DNA of 64,000 nt from Bacteroidota bacterium (GCA_003250355.1 QKGS01000002.1:1-64000); one strand, 5' to 3'. Shown: positions 8,574 through 16,917, numbered from the stretch's first letter. Notes: generated from the sequence alone by a model not told the origin. Numbers and translations are program-made.

Positions 8574-9449
8574 TCACTGATTATGAATAAGTCCAAGCGA
8601 TTCTATTGCATGTTTATATTCACCATATACGTTCAAATCAATTACAAGTGGCGATATTGCAGATAATGCCTGTTGATACCTTGCATAATTTTCGAATATC
8701 ATATCGATATAAAAGAAATATCTAAACTCCTTTCCTATTATTGGCATTGACTGTATTTTAGTTAAGTCCATATCGTAAAAAGAGAGTACACTAAGTACCT
8801 GCGATAAACTACCTTTTTGCGAAGGCAGCGAAAAATACAACGACGCTTTATTGCAGTTTGCCCTTTCGCATTCGTTATCGTCATTGTCTTTATGTGTAAG
8901 TACAAGAAAGCGGGTATAGTTTCGTTTATTGGTTTCAATACTTTCTGCAAGCATCTCAAGTTCATACATTTGTGCTGCAAGCTCTGATGCTATGGCTCCT
9001 CGGCCGCTAAGGTCAGTATCTTTAATATATTTGGCACTAAGAGCCGTATCCGACGACTCTACCAATCGTATTTCAGGATAATTCTTTTTAAAGAAGTTAC
9101 GACATTGTTCTATTGCCATATAGTGCGAATGAACCTCAGTAAGGTCTTCTATTCTTTGACCCGGCAGAGCAACCAAATTATGCTTTATACGCAAATACTC
9201 TTCTCCAATTATTTTTAACGGTGATTCCCGCAATAGCTTGTAGTTCTGAATAAGACTACCGGCAACTGTATTTTCAATTGCCATCATACCTAACGATAGT
9301 TCTTTTGCTGCAAGCATATCAGTAAGGTCGTCGAAGGTATTGCATGGAACTACATCAATATCTTCACCGGCAAAATAGCTTCGTGCAGCTATTTCATGAA
9401 AAGCTCCAAAACCTCCTTGTATTGCTATTCTCTTCTTCGAGTCGCTCAT
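8574..9449 (-). CDS. pheA: Prephenate dehydratase with ACT domain
   Basis: Converts prephenate to phenylpyruvate. It is 291 residues. The N-terminus AIQGGFGAFHEIAARSYF begins the catalytic domain; AIENTVAGSLIQNY and the threonine motif in NKRNYTRFLVL (about residues 178-188) complete it. Residues about 205-285 form an ACT regulatory domain (LYFSLPSQKGSLSQVLSVLS). The usual Phe-binding ESRP is replaced by IQSMPI, so allosteric inhibition by Phe may be altered. It is the first structural gene of the operon. The start is fixed by the leader region: the attenuator terminator ends 14 bases upstream of the ATG. Confidence 0.93.
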   Translation of the reverse strand: MSDSKKRIAIQGGFGAFHEIAARSYFAGEDIDVVPCNTFDDLTDMLAAKELSLGMMAIENTVAGSLIQNYKLLRESPLKIIGEEYLRIKHNLVALPGQRIEDLTEVHSHYMAIEQCRNFFKKNYPEIRLVESSDTALSAKYIKDTDLSGRGAIASELAAQMYELEMLAESIETNKRNYTRFLVLTHKDNDDNECERANCNKASLYFSLPSQKGSLSQVLSVLSFYDMDLTKIQSMPIIGKEFRYFFYIDMIFENYARYQQALSAISPLVIDLNVYGEYKHAIESLGLIHNQ

Positions 9450-9462
9450 TCAGTATACAAAT

Positions 9463-9530
9463 AAAAAAACCCCGCATTCAGCGAGGTTCAGTATTATTAT
9501 TTTGTTTAATTCGTTGCACTAAAACCTCGT
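9463..9530 (-). promoter_or_regulatory. Attenuator: alternative antiterminator and terminator before pheA
   Basis: Reading leftward, an 8-bp stem AACCTCGC (9488-9481)/GCGGGGTT (9475-9468) with loop TGAAT is followed by five further T, forming an intrinsic terminator just before the pheA start. The same AACCTCG (9488-9482) is perfectly complementary to CGAGGTT at 9529-9523, which covers the last codons of the leader peptide. The two pairings exclude each other, as in classical amino acid attenuators. Stalling upstream frees the antiterminator; a ribosome at the leader stop codon hides it. Confidence 0.85.
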
Positions 9531-9593
9531 TTCACTTCTATTGAAATAAAAGAAAAATTGATAATAGTAAGTATTTGTAACAAGGCTCAACAT
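9519..9593 (-). CDS. pheL: Phe/Tyr-rich leader peptide of the aromatic operon
   Basis: A 24-codon ORF that starts about 15 bases after the predicted transcription start and ends in TAG inside the attenuator. Residues 9-17 are YYYQFFFYF, so eight of nine codons encode Tyr or Phe; residue 24, the last before the stop, is also Phe. The control codons (9569-9543) end 13 bases before the antiterminator strand at 9529-9523, the spacing expected for a stalled ribosome to leave that strand free. It is not homologous in sequence to enterobacterial PheL; the symbol is used by analogy. Translation in vivo is unproven. Confidence 0.85.
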   Translation of the reverse strand: MLSLVTNTYYYQFFFYFNRSETRF

Positions 9594-9614
9594 TTTTGTG
9601 TTTTTAATTGGCTA

Positions 9615-9643
9615 CAAATGTAGTATTTTTTTTGAATTTCAAA
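9615..9643 (-). promoter_or_regulatory. Promoter of the aromatic operon (Bacteroidota type)
   Basis: On the minus strand TTTG (9643-9640), a 17-base spacer and TACATTTG (9622-9615) match the Bacteroidota primary sigma consensus TTTG/TAnnTTTG exactly. Transcription should start near 9608, just upstream of the leader peptide ATG at 9593. It is the only obvious promoter upstream of pheA. Confidence 0.75.
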
Positions 9644-9693
9644 TTATTTGAAATAATTATTTCTGTAAAATTTATGTTCTGTTCCTGTGCTTA

Positions 9694-10077
9694 TTATTCG
9701 GGCTTATGCTCAAAATTGAAAGGTAAGCATACAAGTTTTTCAAAAATCATTCCATCGTTCTGTATTTCATCATCTTCGTAATACCATATAATGTAAATAT
9801 CTTTACCCGATTTGTAATGAAATTCTAATACTCGAAGTACTTTAAGCAATAACCTGTTCGATGCTGAGTTGAAATAATCGACATTTAGTTTAAGATTAAG
9901 AGTATGATCCAGTTTTGAAATATTATTATTAATCCATTCTGTTATTTCATTAAAAACCTTTGTCGGCTCTTCAAGACACGATTGCCCCGATATTTCATAT
10001 TTCTGAGCTTCGCTATCGAAACAAACGTAAGGTATTGTATGTGAAGGTTCTATTAATAATCTATCCATTTCAAACAT
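9694..10077 (-). CDS. SiaC-like regulatory phosphoprotein (DUF1987)
   Basis: A 127-residue acidic protein that matches the DUF1987/SiaC family: N-terminal LLIEPSHTIPYVCFDSEAQKYEISGQS, central LKLNVDYFNSASNRLLLKVLRVLE, then YKSGKDIYIIWYYEDD. In Pseudomonas SiaC is an anti-sigma-antagonist-like partner of SiaA/SiaB, phosphorylated on a Ser/Thr, and it acts on a diguanylate cyclase. Here the hydroxyl-rich NSASN segment is the likely phosphosite. No SiaA, SiaB or cyclase gene is adjacent, so the local partner is unknown. It probably has its own promoter in 10078-10199. Confidence 0.75.
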   Translation of the reverse strand: MFEMDRLLIEPSHTIPYVCFDSEAQKYEISGQSCLEEPTKVFNEITEWINNNISKLDHTLNLKLNVDYFNSASNRLLLKVLRVLEFHYKSGKDIYIIWYYEDDEIQNDGMIFEKLVCLPFNFEHKPE

Positions 10078-10199
10078 TTGAAAAACAGCCGCAATATAGT
10101 AACAATATAATAATCTAAAAACATAAATAATAGATAATTATTTTATGAAATACGCTCTAAAGTAATTGTATAATTGTAGCTAATATGCTATATGCATAT

Positions 10200-11705
10200 T
10201 TATTCAATTTTTGAGCACACATATAATTCCAAAATATTGCGATTATCGAACCCTTTGTATATAATATTTATTCTTTCAATCCAATTTGGGATACTTTGTT
10301 TCTCAAAAACCAGATTGTAGTTTTCAATATTTCCGGAACATTCAATATTGTTCTTATCATCTTTCCTAATTACTAATATGTTTACTGCATCTCTTATAAA
10401 TAAAGAATCATTTAGCTCATATAAATTATTAATTCGATGGTCTGTTAAGGAATTTTCAAGATAAAATTTCATAGGTAAGCTATGCCAAGGATTATACGGA
10501 TTAGCCCACGAACAGAATATTAAATTAATACTCTTATTACCATATTTATCGTGAATATATTTTGTAATCTCCATACGCCCAATACCTGCAGATTTTTGCC
10601 CCATTACTATAATACCAACTGAATTAACTAATACGAATATAACTATGAAAAAATAGTTCATAATTTTAACCACAAAACGTATTTGACATAAGTTAAGAAA
10701 TATTTTATAACCCTCAATAATAGTTAGAGGGAACAAATAGATTATTGGAAATAAGAATCGCTCCTCTTTATGAGGTACCAATGAATGAATTAGAATAAAT
10801 GGAATAATAGACCACAACAGAAAACTATTGCGCTTATAAATCATTATTAAAATAAGTGATAATAATAAAGGAATACCTATAAAGTAGCTCGGATAAGTTA
10901 ATAACTTGGCAATATAGAAATACCACGTTGATGTGCCGAATCCATTGCCACCAGAATCAATAGCCGAGAAAAAATATTTCCATGGTGTAAAAACTATCTC
11001 CCCATAAAACCAAGTATCTAATAGCAGTCCAATAAATACTATTGTACTGAATGTGGCAAATATCTTTGTTAAGTATTTGAATTTTGTTTGTCTGTTGACA
11101 ATTAGCCATATACAGAAACCTAATATTGCAAAAGCAATTTGAAATCGAAATAAAAAACTAACACCAAATAAACCCCCTATTAGAAATGGTGTTGTATTAT
11201 TTTGTGAGCGATTGAAAAAAAGAGATAATGATAATAAAAACATTAACCCTGACCATGTTTCTGACGAAAACCTTACACTAATTATTGGAATAAACCATAA
11301 AAAGAATGAAAGCAAATAGTATGCTGTTTTTATAGATTCATTTTCAATTAAGCTTTTTGTGTTTTGAATAAAAACTGTAATAACAACAATAGCCAATAAT
11401 GCCGTAATTAGTCGAAGTATAAAAGCCTGACTGTATGGGTTATTAATATTTAGAAACGTACAAGTTTTTAATAAAACAAAGCAAATAACAGGCTGAAAAG
11501 TTGGTCTGATTTGCGCTTTATATTCCCACGCCAATTCATCGGGAGTGTGTGTGCCAAGTTTCAATCCTGCAAATTCAATTATCTGATAATGCTCATCGGC
11601 ATGGTAAAAACCATGAGAATTATAAGCTGTGCCAATATATACCACTGCCGCTATTGTAATAATAACTATTAAAATAGCTCTCTTTGAAAAAATATTGAAT
11701 ATCAC
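10200..11705 (-). CDS. GT22/Alg9-like membrane glycosyltransferase
   Basis: A 501-residue polytopic membrane protein with about ten hydrophobic segments. The first luminal/periplasmic loop has HADEHYQ at residues 35-41, the acidic HPDExxQ-type motif of Alg9/PIG-B mannosyltransferases (GT22, GT-C fold), which use a polyprenyl-phosphate sugar. RLITALLAIVVI and VRFSSETWSGLMFLLSLSLFF fit the same family. The C-terminal 130 residues are soluble. It diverges from ftsE; the two promoters overlap in 11690-11745. Substrate and acceptor are unknown; a role in envelope glycan or lipoprotein glycosylation is only a guess. Confidence 0.7.
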   Translation of the reverse strand: MIFNIFSKRAILIVIITIAAVVYIGTAYNSHGFYHADEHYQIIEFAGLKLGTHTPDELAWEYKAQIRPTFQPVICFVLLKTCTFLNINNPYSQAFILRLITALLAIVVITVFIQNTKSLIENESIKTAYYLLSFFLWFIPIISVRFSSETWSGLMFLLSLSLFFNRSQNNTTPFLIGGLFGVSFLFRFQIAFAILGFCIWLIVNRQTKFKYLTKIFATFSTIVFIGLLLDTWFYGEIVFTPWKYFFSAIDSGGNGFGTSTWYFYIAKLLTYPSYFIGIPLLLSLILIMIYKRNSFLLWSIIPFILIHSLVPHKEERFLFPIIYLFPLTIIEGYKIFLNLCQIRFVVKIMNYFFIVIFVLVNSVGIIVMGQKSAGIGRMEITKYIHDKYGNKSINLIFCSWANPYNPWHSLPMKFYLENSLTDHRINNLYELNDSLFIRDAVNILVIRKDDKNNIECSGNIENYNLVFEKQSIPNWIERINIIYKGFDNRNILELYVCSKIE

Positions 11706-11722
11706 CTTTTTTTATATTTTTG
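11695..11722 (+). promoter_or_regulatory. ftsE promoter
   Basis: TTG (11695-11697), a 17-base spacer and TATTTTTG (11715-11722) match the Bacteroidota promoter consensus. The predicted start of transcription, near 11729, lies downstream of a possible in-frame TTG start at 11720. The real start of ftsE must therefore be the ATG at 11741. Confidence 0.65.
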
Positions 11723-11740
11723 TACTTAAACAACAAAAAT

Positions 11741-12448
11741 ATGGCTTTAGACACACTAATAAAAATAAAAGACGGAGTAATTTCGCAACCCGATAATATA
11801 GTATTAAATAACGTTGACCTTGAGGTATCTAAAGGCGAATTATTGTATATAATAGGAAAAACCGGAGGTGGAAAATCATCGTTACTTAAAGCTCTTTACG
11901 GCGAATTACCTTTTGCACAAGGGAGCTGTATTGTAGTTGGATACGACCTAAAAAAAATAAAGCCTAAGCAAATACCATTTCTAAGGCGAAAACTTGGAAT
12001 AGTATTTCAGGACTTTCAGCTACTCACCGACCGTAATGTGAAGGAAAACCTTATGTTTGTTCTTAAAGCAACCGGTTGGAAAAAAAGAGCTGATATGGAA
12101 AACCGTATTGGCGAAGTATTGGAAAAGGTAGGGTTACAATCGAAAGAATACAAAATGCCGCATGAGTTATCGGGTGGTGAACAACAACGGGTAGGTATAG
12201 CAAGAGCTTTACTTAACGATCCCGAGGTAATTCTTGCCGATGAGCCAACCGGTAACCTCGACCCCGAAACATCGGCAGGTATTGTTCAATTACTTGTTAA
12301 TATTAGTAAAACCGGACGTTCAGTAATTATTGCCACTCACGATTATGCTATTGTAAACCAGTTCCCTTCCAGAATTTTGGAATGCCGTAACGGTATGTTG
12401 CTTGAGTACAATAACTCAACCAATACTAATGATTCAGAAAGCAAGTAA
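11741..12448 (+). CDS. ftsE: FtsE-type ABC transporter ATPase
   Basis: ABC ATPase of 235 residues. Walker A is GKTGGGKS (residues 39-46), the Q-loop is [10 protein letters not shown], the signature is LSGGEQQR, Walker B is [12 protein letters not shown], and the H-loop lies in [11 protein letters not shown]. Similarity is closest to FtsE, which with the membrane protein FtsX links septal peptidoglycan hydrolysis to division. No ftsX is adjacent, as is common in Bacteroidota where the pair is separated, so a LolD- or MacB-like role cannot be fully excluded. The next gene overlaps its 3' end by 20 bases. Confidence 0.85.
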   Translation: MALDTLIKIKDGVISQPDNIVLNNVDLEVSKGELLYIIGKTGGGKSSLLKALYGELPFAQGSCIVVGYDLKKIKPKQIPFLRRKLGIVFQDFQLLTDRNVKENLMFVLKATGWKKRADMENRIGEVLEKVGLQSKEYKMPHELSGGEQQRVGIARALLNDPEVILADEPTGNLDPETSAGIVQLLVNISKTGRSVIIATHDYAIVNQFPSRILECRNGMLLEYNNSTNTNDSESK

Positions 12449-12902
12449 TATACATATTTCAATTATATACAATATTTCAAACCAATGCTTTGGGTATAAC
12501 TATATAACAGCTTGTGATATAGAACTATATATAAAAAACGATATTGTTATAATATCAGTTTTGAATAATATTATAACAGGTTTTTGTATAATACTAAAAT
12601 CAAATATTCCTGTAATAAAAACATTATGTATTAATACCGATTTTCAAAAACAAGGTATAGGTAAATTACTTTTAGACAAAGCAATAGCAAACTGTGCAAG
12701 TTTTACTACAATACATTACTATGCTTGGAAAGAAAGGATTCCGGAATATTTTATAAATACCCTAAATAAAAAAGGGTTTAAACTATTGGAAACACAACCG
12801 GAATACTGGAAATACGATAGTATAAAACGGGGCTACTCATGCATAAAATGTGGCTTCCCTTGTTTATGCACACTCGATATATATGAACTAAAAATTGACT
12901 AA
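12429..12902 (+). CDS. GNAT family N-acetyltransferase with Cys-rich tail
   Basis: About 157 residues. The acetyl-CoA loop is visible in IKTLCINTDFQKQGIGKLLLDKAI (the Q-x-x-G-I-G-K signature), followed by the typical GNAT beta5-alpha4 region (YYAWKERIPEYFINTLNKKGFKLLE). The C-terminus carries a compact cysteine cluster, CIKCGFPCLC, which may bind metal and is not part of the core fold. The ATG at 12429 is preferred over one at 12402 because it leaves only a 20-base overlap with ftsE. The acceptor substrate is unknown. It is co-transcribed with ftsE and converges on the next gene with a 15-base overlap. Confidence 0.7.
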   Translation: MIQKASNIHISIIYNISNQCFGYNYITACDIELYIKNDIVIISVLNNIITGFCIILKSNIPVIKTLCINTDFQKQGIGKLLLDKAIANCASFTTIHYYAWKERIPEYFINTLNKKGFKLLETQPEYWKYDSIKRGYSCIKCGFPCLCTLDIYELKID

Positions 12903-13751
12903 ATCGAAGCTGACACCACGTTGCTGAGTATCGACTGTTTTAGTTTTTGAATCGTCGGCATATTGAAAAGTTCCATATATTAAAAAAGGTATATTTTCAT
13001 CATAGTTATCATTTTTTACCAACTTATACGAAACTAAAAACTGTGCTTTATCGGGCATATTCATCCACATATATTTTACAATGTTCATATTTTTATTGAA
13101 AATAAACATAGCATTGTTACTTTTTATATTAACGGCTGCATAACCTGTAGGTATTCTCTCCTCTATTTTACCAAAATTTATTAAATCGCCTTTGCTTATT
13201 AGCAGGTTTACAATTATGTCATCGCCTTCAAGGTATGGAACCTGCCTAATACAAGCAATACCCTCTGACATAAACTGCTTATATGTAAAAACAGGTTGTT
13301 CGGCAGTGTTTGTACTATTTACATTAACCGATGGCAATACTGATACTACTACCGGTTCTATTACAACTTTTTGCATTTCAGAATCTTTAATATATGACCC
13401 TGCCGGTTTTATAACATAATGCCCCTGAGCCACTAATGGTACCGATACTTTAACCGATAGTTCAATGTCCTTATTATCAGGATAAGTTAACCATTGAAAT
13501 ACTGCCACTCCATTTTCAAATTTAAAAGTAGCATTATCAATATTTTTGCCTATTACATTAAACTCTTTCGGAAAGTCAAGGCTAAACCTGGATATACCTG
13601 AAAAACAATTCTTTGGCAGCTTTACTTTAACTATAAATTCTTCGCCTGCTTCAACTGTAGCAGGTGCATTAATAATTATATTTTGAGCTGATATTGAAAA
13701 ACTTACAAGCAATAATATACACAAAGTTATTGCTCCTTTTACTTTCCACAT
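12888..13751 (-). CDS. Secreted protein of unknown function
   Basis: A 287-residue protein with a clear signal peptide (about residues 1-22, GAITLCILLLVSFSISAQ). The first mature domain (about 24-140) looks like an all-beta Ig-like or BatD-type domain: INAPATVEAGEEFIVKVKLP, a hydrophobic core and a VSVPLVAQGHYVIKPAGSYI end. A second domain after about residue 155 ends in SFDLVNF. No catalytic motif is visible. There is no type IX sorting domain at the C-terminus. It is probably periplasmic or exported. It is not part of an evident operon. Confidence 0.65.
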   Translation of the reverse strand: MWKVKGAITLCILLLVSFSISAQNIIINAPATVEAGEEFIVKVKLPKNCFSGISRFSLDFPKEFNVIGKNIDNATFKFENGVAVFQWLTYPDNKDIELSVKVSVPLVAQGHYVIKPAGSYIKDSEMQKVVIEPVVVSVLPSVNVNSTNTAEQPVFTYKQFMSEGIACIRQVPYLEGDDIIVNLLISKGDLINFGKIEERIPTGYAAVNIKSNNAMFIFNKNMNIVKYMWMNMPDKAQFLVSYKLVKNDNYDENIPFLIYGTFQYADDSKTKTVDTQQRGVSFDLVNF

Positions 13752-13896
13752 AGTTAAATAGTATTAATAGTTGCGCTAAAAATACAAAAAGAATTGAAAA
13801 ACAGTACACTATACAATTATTCATTTTTTATTGCTGTAAAACATTTGAAACATGATGTAATTTTCATAAATTAGCTGTTACCCAAATAGCCCTAAA

Positions 13897-16167
13897 ATGA
13901 ACGAAGTAACAACTTTAAGTATAGTTGCACTATCTATACTCAGCACAATTCTAATTTTTGTTTCCTTTAATCAAAACAGGAAACTACGTAACTATTCTAA
14001 TTGTAAGCAATTACAAAACACACTCCAAGAATCGGAGTTAAAACTAATGTCTGTTATAAATAATTCGGTATCTTCTATCCTACTTATAGACAGGGCATAT
14101 AACGTTCACATAATAAATAATTTGGCAAAAGAAATATCTCTGAAAGTATATGGTAAAGCCATAACAGAAGGAATGTGCTTAATTAACTATTTTGGGAAGA
14201 ATGAATATAGATGGGAAGAAAACATTAAAAAATGTTTTAACGGCGAAACTATTAAAACAACGCATGAACATGACCACCCCGACGGGAAACATTATTATGA
14301 AATACAGTTATCGCCTGTTACCGACAATGATAGAGTAAGATGGATAGCCATATTTATGCGCGATGTAACTAAATACTTAAAAACTAAAGAAAAAGTAAGT
14401 GATAGCGAGCGTATGCTAAAACTGGTTATAAACAGTATACCTCAATCGATATTTTGGAAAAATAAAAACTCGATATACTTAGGTTGTAATAATAATTTTG
14501 CGAAAGCTGCCGGATTAAAAACACCTGAAGAAATATATTGCAAAACAGACTACGACCTATTATGGAATAAAGATGAAGCCGATTTATTCACAAAAATTGA
14601 TAAAGAGGTAATGGATAATAATATACCTATTTATCATATGGTTGAAAAACAAAAACAGGCCAATGGTAAAGATATATGGCTTGAAACCAACAAAATACCG
14701 ATAGTTGACAAGTTGGGTAAAGTTATTGGAATACTTGGAACATTTGAGGATATAACTTACCGTATAGAGCAAGAAGAGTCGGTACAAAAGTCGAGGCGTA
14801 TGCTCAACGATATATTAAATAATATACCGGTAAGAGTATTTTGGAAAGATAAAAATGGTGTGTATATGGGAGCCAACAAGCACTTTGCTTCCGATGCCGG
14901 TAAAAACTCATCGGAAGAGATAGTTGGTAAAAATGATTTTGAAATGCACTGGTCAAAAAATGCAGAGTATCATCGTGCCGACGACAAAAACGTTATAACA
15001 TCAGAAAAAGCTCGTCTCGACTACGAAGAAGAGTTTATGACTATATGTGGCAATATGAAATGGATAAACAAATCGAAAGTGCCGCTAAAAGATACAAATG
15101 GTAATATATATGGAATACTGGGTACATATGAAGACATTACAAGAAAGAAAAAATATGAGCTTGAACTTGAACGTAAAAACAGGGAACTAAAACTGGCATC
15201 GGAGTCGTTAAATTCGATAAATATTGAGCTAAAGCAAGCAATGGAAGAAGCCGGTAAAAGCAAAGAACTTGAAAAGGCTAACACAAAACTATCGAAAGTT
15301 ATAGATTTACTAAAGATAAAACAAAAACAGCTGAAACAGCTTAATAATGAGCTAATTGAAACCCATGCCGAGGAACAGCAACTCAACGAAGAGCTAATAG
15401 CTACCAATGAACAGCTATACGAACAAAAACAAGAACTTGAAGAGGTATTAGATAAGCTCAAACAAGCTCAGGTACAATTAGTTAATTCAGAGAAACTAGC
15501 TTCTATCGGTATACTGGCATCGAGTATAACTCATGAAATAAATAATCCTATAAACTTTATTCAGGGTGGAAAAACAGCAATAGAACTTTATGTTCATGAC
15601 AATATACCTGAACATAAAGATGGTTTGACCCCACTACTTCAAATGATTGAAAACGGAATAGACCGCACTTGCAAGATTATAAAAAGTATGAGCCGTTTCA
15701 ATCACTCTTCTGAAACGAATGATGAAGATTGCGACCTGCATACTATTATTGACGACTGTCTGATATTGCTTAATAATCAACTTAAATACAAAGCTGAAGT
15801 ATTTAAACAATATGAAACGTCGGCCTTTGCCCTTAAAGGCAATGAAGGCAAATTGCATCAGGTATTCCTGAATATATTATCGAATACAGAGCAAGCAATT
15901 ACTAAAGATGGACTGATTAACATTTCAACTGCGCTTGAAAATGAATATATAGTTGTAAGAATTGAAGATAATGGCTGTGGAATTAAAAAAGAGATACTCG
16001 ATAAAATTACACAGCCATTTTTTACAACTAAGCCTTCGGGTAAAGGTACAGGGCTTGGTTTAAGTATTAGCTCCGATATTATTAAAGCTCACAATGGTTA
16101 TATTAATTATGAATCGGAAGTTGGGTCGGGAACTATGGTAACAATAAAATTGCCTGTAACTTTGTAA
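13897..16167 (+). CDS. Membrane-anchored multi-PAS sensor histidine kinase
   Basis: 756 residues: one N-terminal transmembrane helix (about 5-24), three PAS domains (about 50-160, 170-290 and 300-420; the last two are near repeats ending in GILGTFEDIT and GILGTYEDIT), a long coiled coil (about 425-530, rich in Glu/Lys/Gln), then the kinase core. The phospho-acceptor His is in SITHEINNPINF, the N-box is NILSNTEQAI, and the ATP lid is DNGCGIKKE followed by GKGTGLGLS. There is no fused receiver domain, and no response regulator lies next to it, so it is an orphan kinase. The ligand or redox signal sensed is unknown. Confidence 0.92.
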   Translation: MNEVTTLSIVALSILSTILIFVSFNQNRKLRNYSNCKQLQNTLQESELKLMSVINNSVSSILLIDRAYNVHIINNLAKEISLKVYGKAITEGMCLINYFGKNEYRWEENIKKCFNGETIKTTHEHDHPDGKHYYEIQLSPVTDNDRVRWIAIFMRDVTKYLKTKEKVSDSERMLKLVINSIPQSIFWKNKNSIYLGCNNNFAKAAGLKTPEEIYCKTDYDLLWNKDEADLFTKIDKEVMDNNIPIYHMVEKQKQANGKDIWLETNKIPIVDKLGKVIGILGTFEDITYRIEQEESVQKSRRMLNDILNNIPVRVFWKDKNGVYMGANKHFASDAGKNSSEEIVGKNDFEMHWSKNAEYHRADDKNVITSEKARLDYEEEFMTICGNMKWINKSKVPLKDTNGNIYGILGTYEDITRKKKYELELERKNRELKLASESLNSINIELKQAMEEAGKSKELEKANTKLSKVIDLLKIKQKQLKQLNNELIETHAEEQQLNEELIATNEQLYEQKQELEEVLDKLKQAQVQLVNSEKLASIGILASSITHEINNPINFIQGGKTAIELYVHDNIPEHKDGLTPLLQMIENGIDRTCKIIKSMSRFNHSSETNDEDCDLHTIIDDCLILLNNQLKYKAEVFKQYETSAFALKGNEGKLHQVFLNILSNTEQAITKDGLINISTALENEYIVVRIEDNGCGIKKEILDKITQPFFTTKPSGKGTGLGLSISSDIIKAHNGYINYESEVGSGTMVTIKLPVTL

Positions 16168-16172
16168 AAAAA

Positions 16173-16376
16173 CTAAGTCAATACTTCTTCTACCTCTTCC
16201 ACCACTTCAAATACTCTGTATGGTTCTTTTAACTGATTGGTATAACAGTAATAGTTTGATTTATGTGCTCGTTTCCTTTTTCTTTTAAATAGTTGCGCAA
16301 CAGCCTTGAATATATCTACATACAAGTTCAATACACTTCGGTTAAAGCCATCGGAATTAAAAGGAAACTGTTCCAT
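16173..16376 (-). CDS. Small basic/acidic protein of unknown function
   Basis: A 67-residue ORF converging on the histidine kinase, with a 5-base gap. The middle is strongly basic (FKRKRKRAHK) and the end strongly acidic (FEVVEEVEEVL). Codon use looks like that of neighbouring genes. It lies downstream of two small-ORF/terminator modules on the same strand. No family is recognised. It could be a real small protein or a chance ORF. Confidence 0.45.
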   Translation of the reverse strand: MEQFPFNSDGFNRSVLNLYVDIFKAVAQLFKRKRKRAHKSNYYCYTNQLKEPYRVFEVVEEVEEVLT

Positions 16377-16412
16377 AATTTCAAATTTTTGATATAGTTA
16401 AACAATTGTAAA

Positions 16413-16446
16413 TTCAAGTATCAAGTAACAAGTATCAAGTATTAAG
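16413..16446. repeat. Heptameric (caagtat) tandem repeat
   Basis: Consecutive 7-bp units CAAGTAT, CAAGTAA, CAAGTAT, CAAGTAT lie between the 67-codon ORF and a terminator. A related run is at 51012-51046. Same 7-bp period as the other intergenic repeats of the window. Confidence 0.6.
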
Positions 16447-16487
16447 ACTATTCTTGTGTCATATAGTTTTAATACTCAAAAACAGGA

Positions 16488-16526
16488 TATAAAAAAACCC
16501 GGTTCGAGAATGCTCCGACCGGGTTT
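16488..16526 (-). terminator. Intrinsic terminator after small ORF module 1
   Basis: Leftward, AAACCCGGT (16526-16518) pairs with ACCGGGTTT (16503-16495) around a 14-base loop and is followed by further T. It lies about 23 bases after the stop of the 32-codon ORF at 16549-16647, like a leader-terminator unit. Confidence 0.7.
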
Positions 16527-16548
16527 ATTACATTATTATAGTAATACA

Positions 16549-16647
16549 CTACCTTAATGGTCGTTGCATTAAATATTGCATATAGAGCTTTGCCTGCGAG
16601 GCTGCTGTATTATGCATTAGTTTATTATGTTTGCGTTTATTTATCAT
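16549..16647 (-). CDS. Candidate 32-residue peptide (module 1)
   Basis: A short ORF of 32 codons starting ATG at 16647 and ending just before a strong terminator. It is basic at the start (MINKRKHNKLMHN) and has three further Met codons. There is no dominant control amino acid, so a classical attenuation role is not evident. It resembles module 2 (16861-16917) in layout and in its Asn/Lys-rich start. Unrecognised; could be a leader peptide, an sRNA-encoded peptide or chance. Confidence 0.4.
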   Translation of the reverse strand: MINKRKHNKLMHNTAASQAKLYMQYLMQRPLR

Positions 16648-16704
16648 TTTTTTAGTTTTATTTAACAGATATGAGTAGTGAGTAGTGTTTTTCAATTATT
16701 AAAT

Positions 16705-16788
16705 CTCATATCTCATCACTCATATCTCATTACTCATATCTCATTACTCATATCTCATTACTCATATCTCATTACTCATATCTCATTA
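16705..16788. repeat. Six tandem copies of a 14-bp unit
   Basis: Six contiguous copies of CTCATATCTCATTA (the first has CA at its end), each made of two related heptamers. It lies between the two small-ORF modules. The reverse complement of a nearly identical 14-mer recurs at 26010-26061. There are no spacers, so it is not a CRISPR array. Confidence 0.85.
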
Positions 16789-16801
16789 ATAATAATTTAA
16801 C

Positions 16802-16831
16802 AAAAAAGGGCTCGGAAATATCCCGAACCCT
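16802..16831 (-). terminator. Intrinsic terminator after small ORF module 2
   Basis: Leftward, AGGG/CCCT and a CGG/CCG inner stem flanking a short AT loop are followed by six T. It begins about 30 bases after the stop of the 18-codon ORF at 16861-16917. Confidence 0.65.
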
Positions 16832-16860
16832 CACGTATTTTAATTAAATACATAATTAGC

Positions 16861-16917
16861 TCAGGATAGCTTTATTGGGGCTTTTATCAGATGCTTATAT
16901 GTATTCAGATTATTCAT
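16861..16917 (-). CDS. Candidate 18-residue peptide (module 2)
   Basis: An 18-codon ORF (MNNLNTYKHLIKAPIKLS) with TAGCTTTG, a perfect TAnnTTTG box, at 16945-16938. That would start transcription about 15 bases before the ATG. The TTG element 17-20 bases further up is not obvious. The ORF is followed by a terminator, so the predicted transcript is only about 130 bases long: a leader-type RNA or small RNA. No function recognised. Confidence 0.4.
   Translation of the reverse strand: MNNLNTYKHLIKAPIKLS

Noticed and set aside
11720-11741. A TTG start seven codons upstream of the ftsE ATG.
   Set aside because: It lies inside the predicted -7 box TATTTTTG and before the expected transcription start.
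15021-15461. A 146-codon minus-strand ORF rich in Ser/Cys/Phe.
   Set aside because: It is the shadow of the histidine kinase coiled coil on the opposite strand.
16705-16788. Considered as a small CRISPR array.
   Set aside because: The 14-bp units are contiguous with no spacers.
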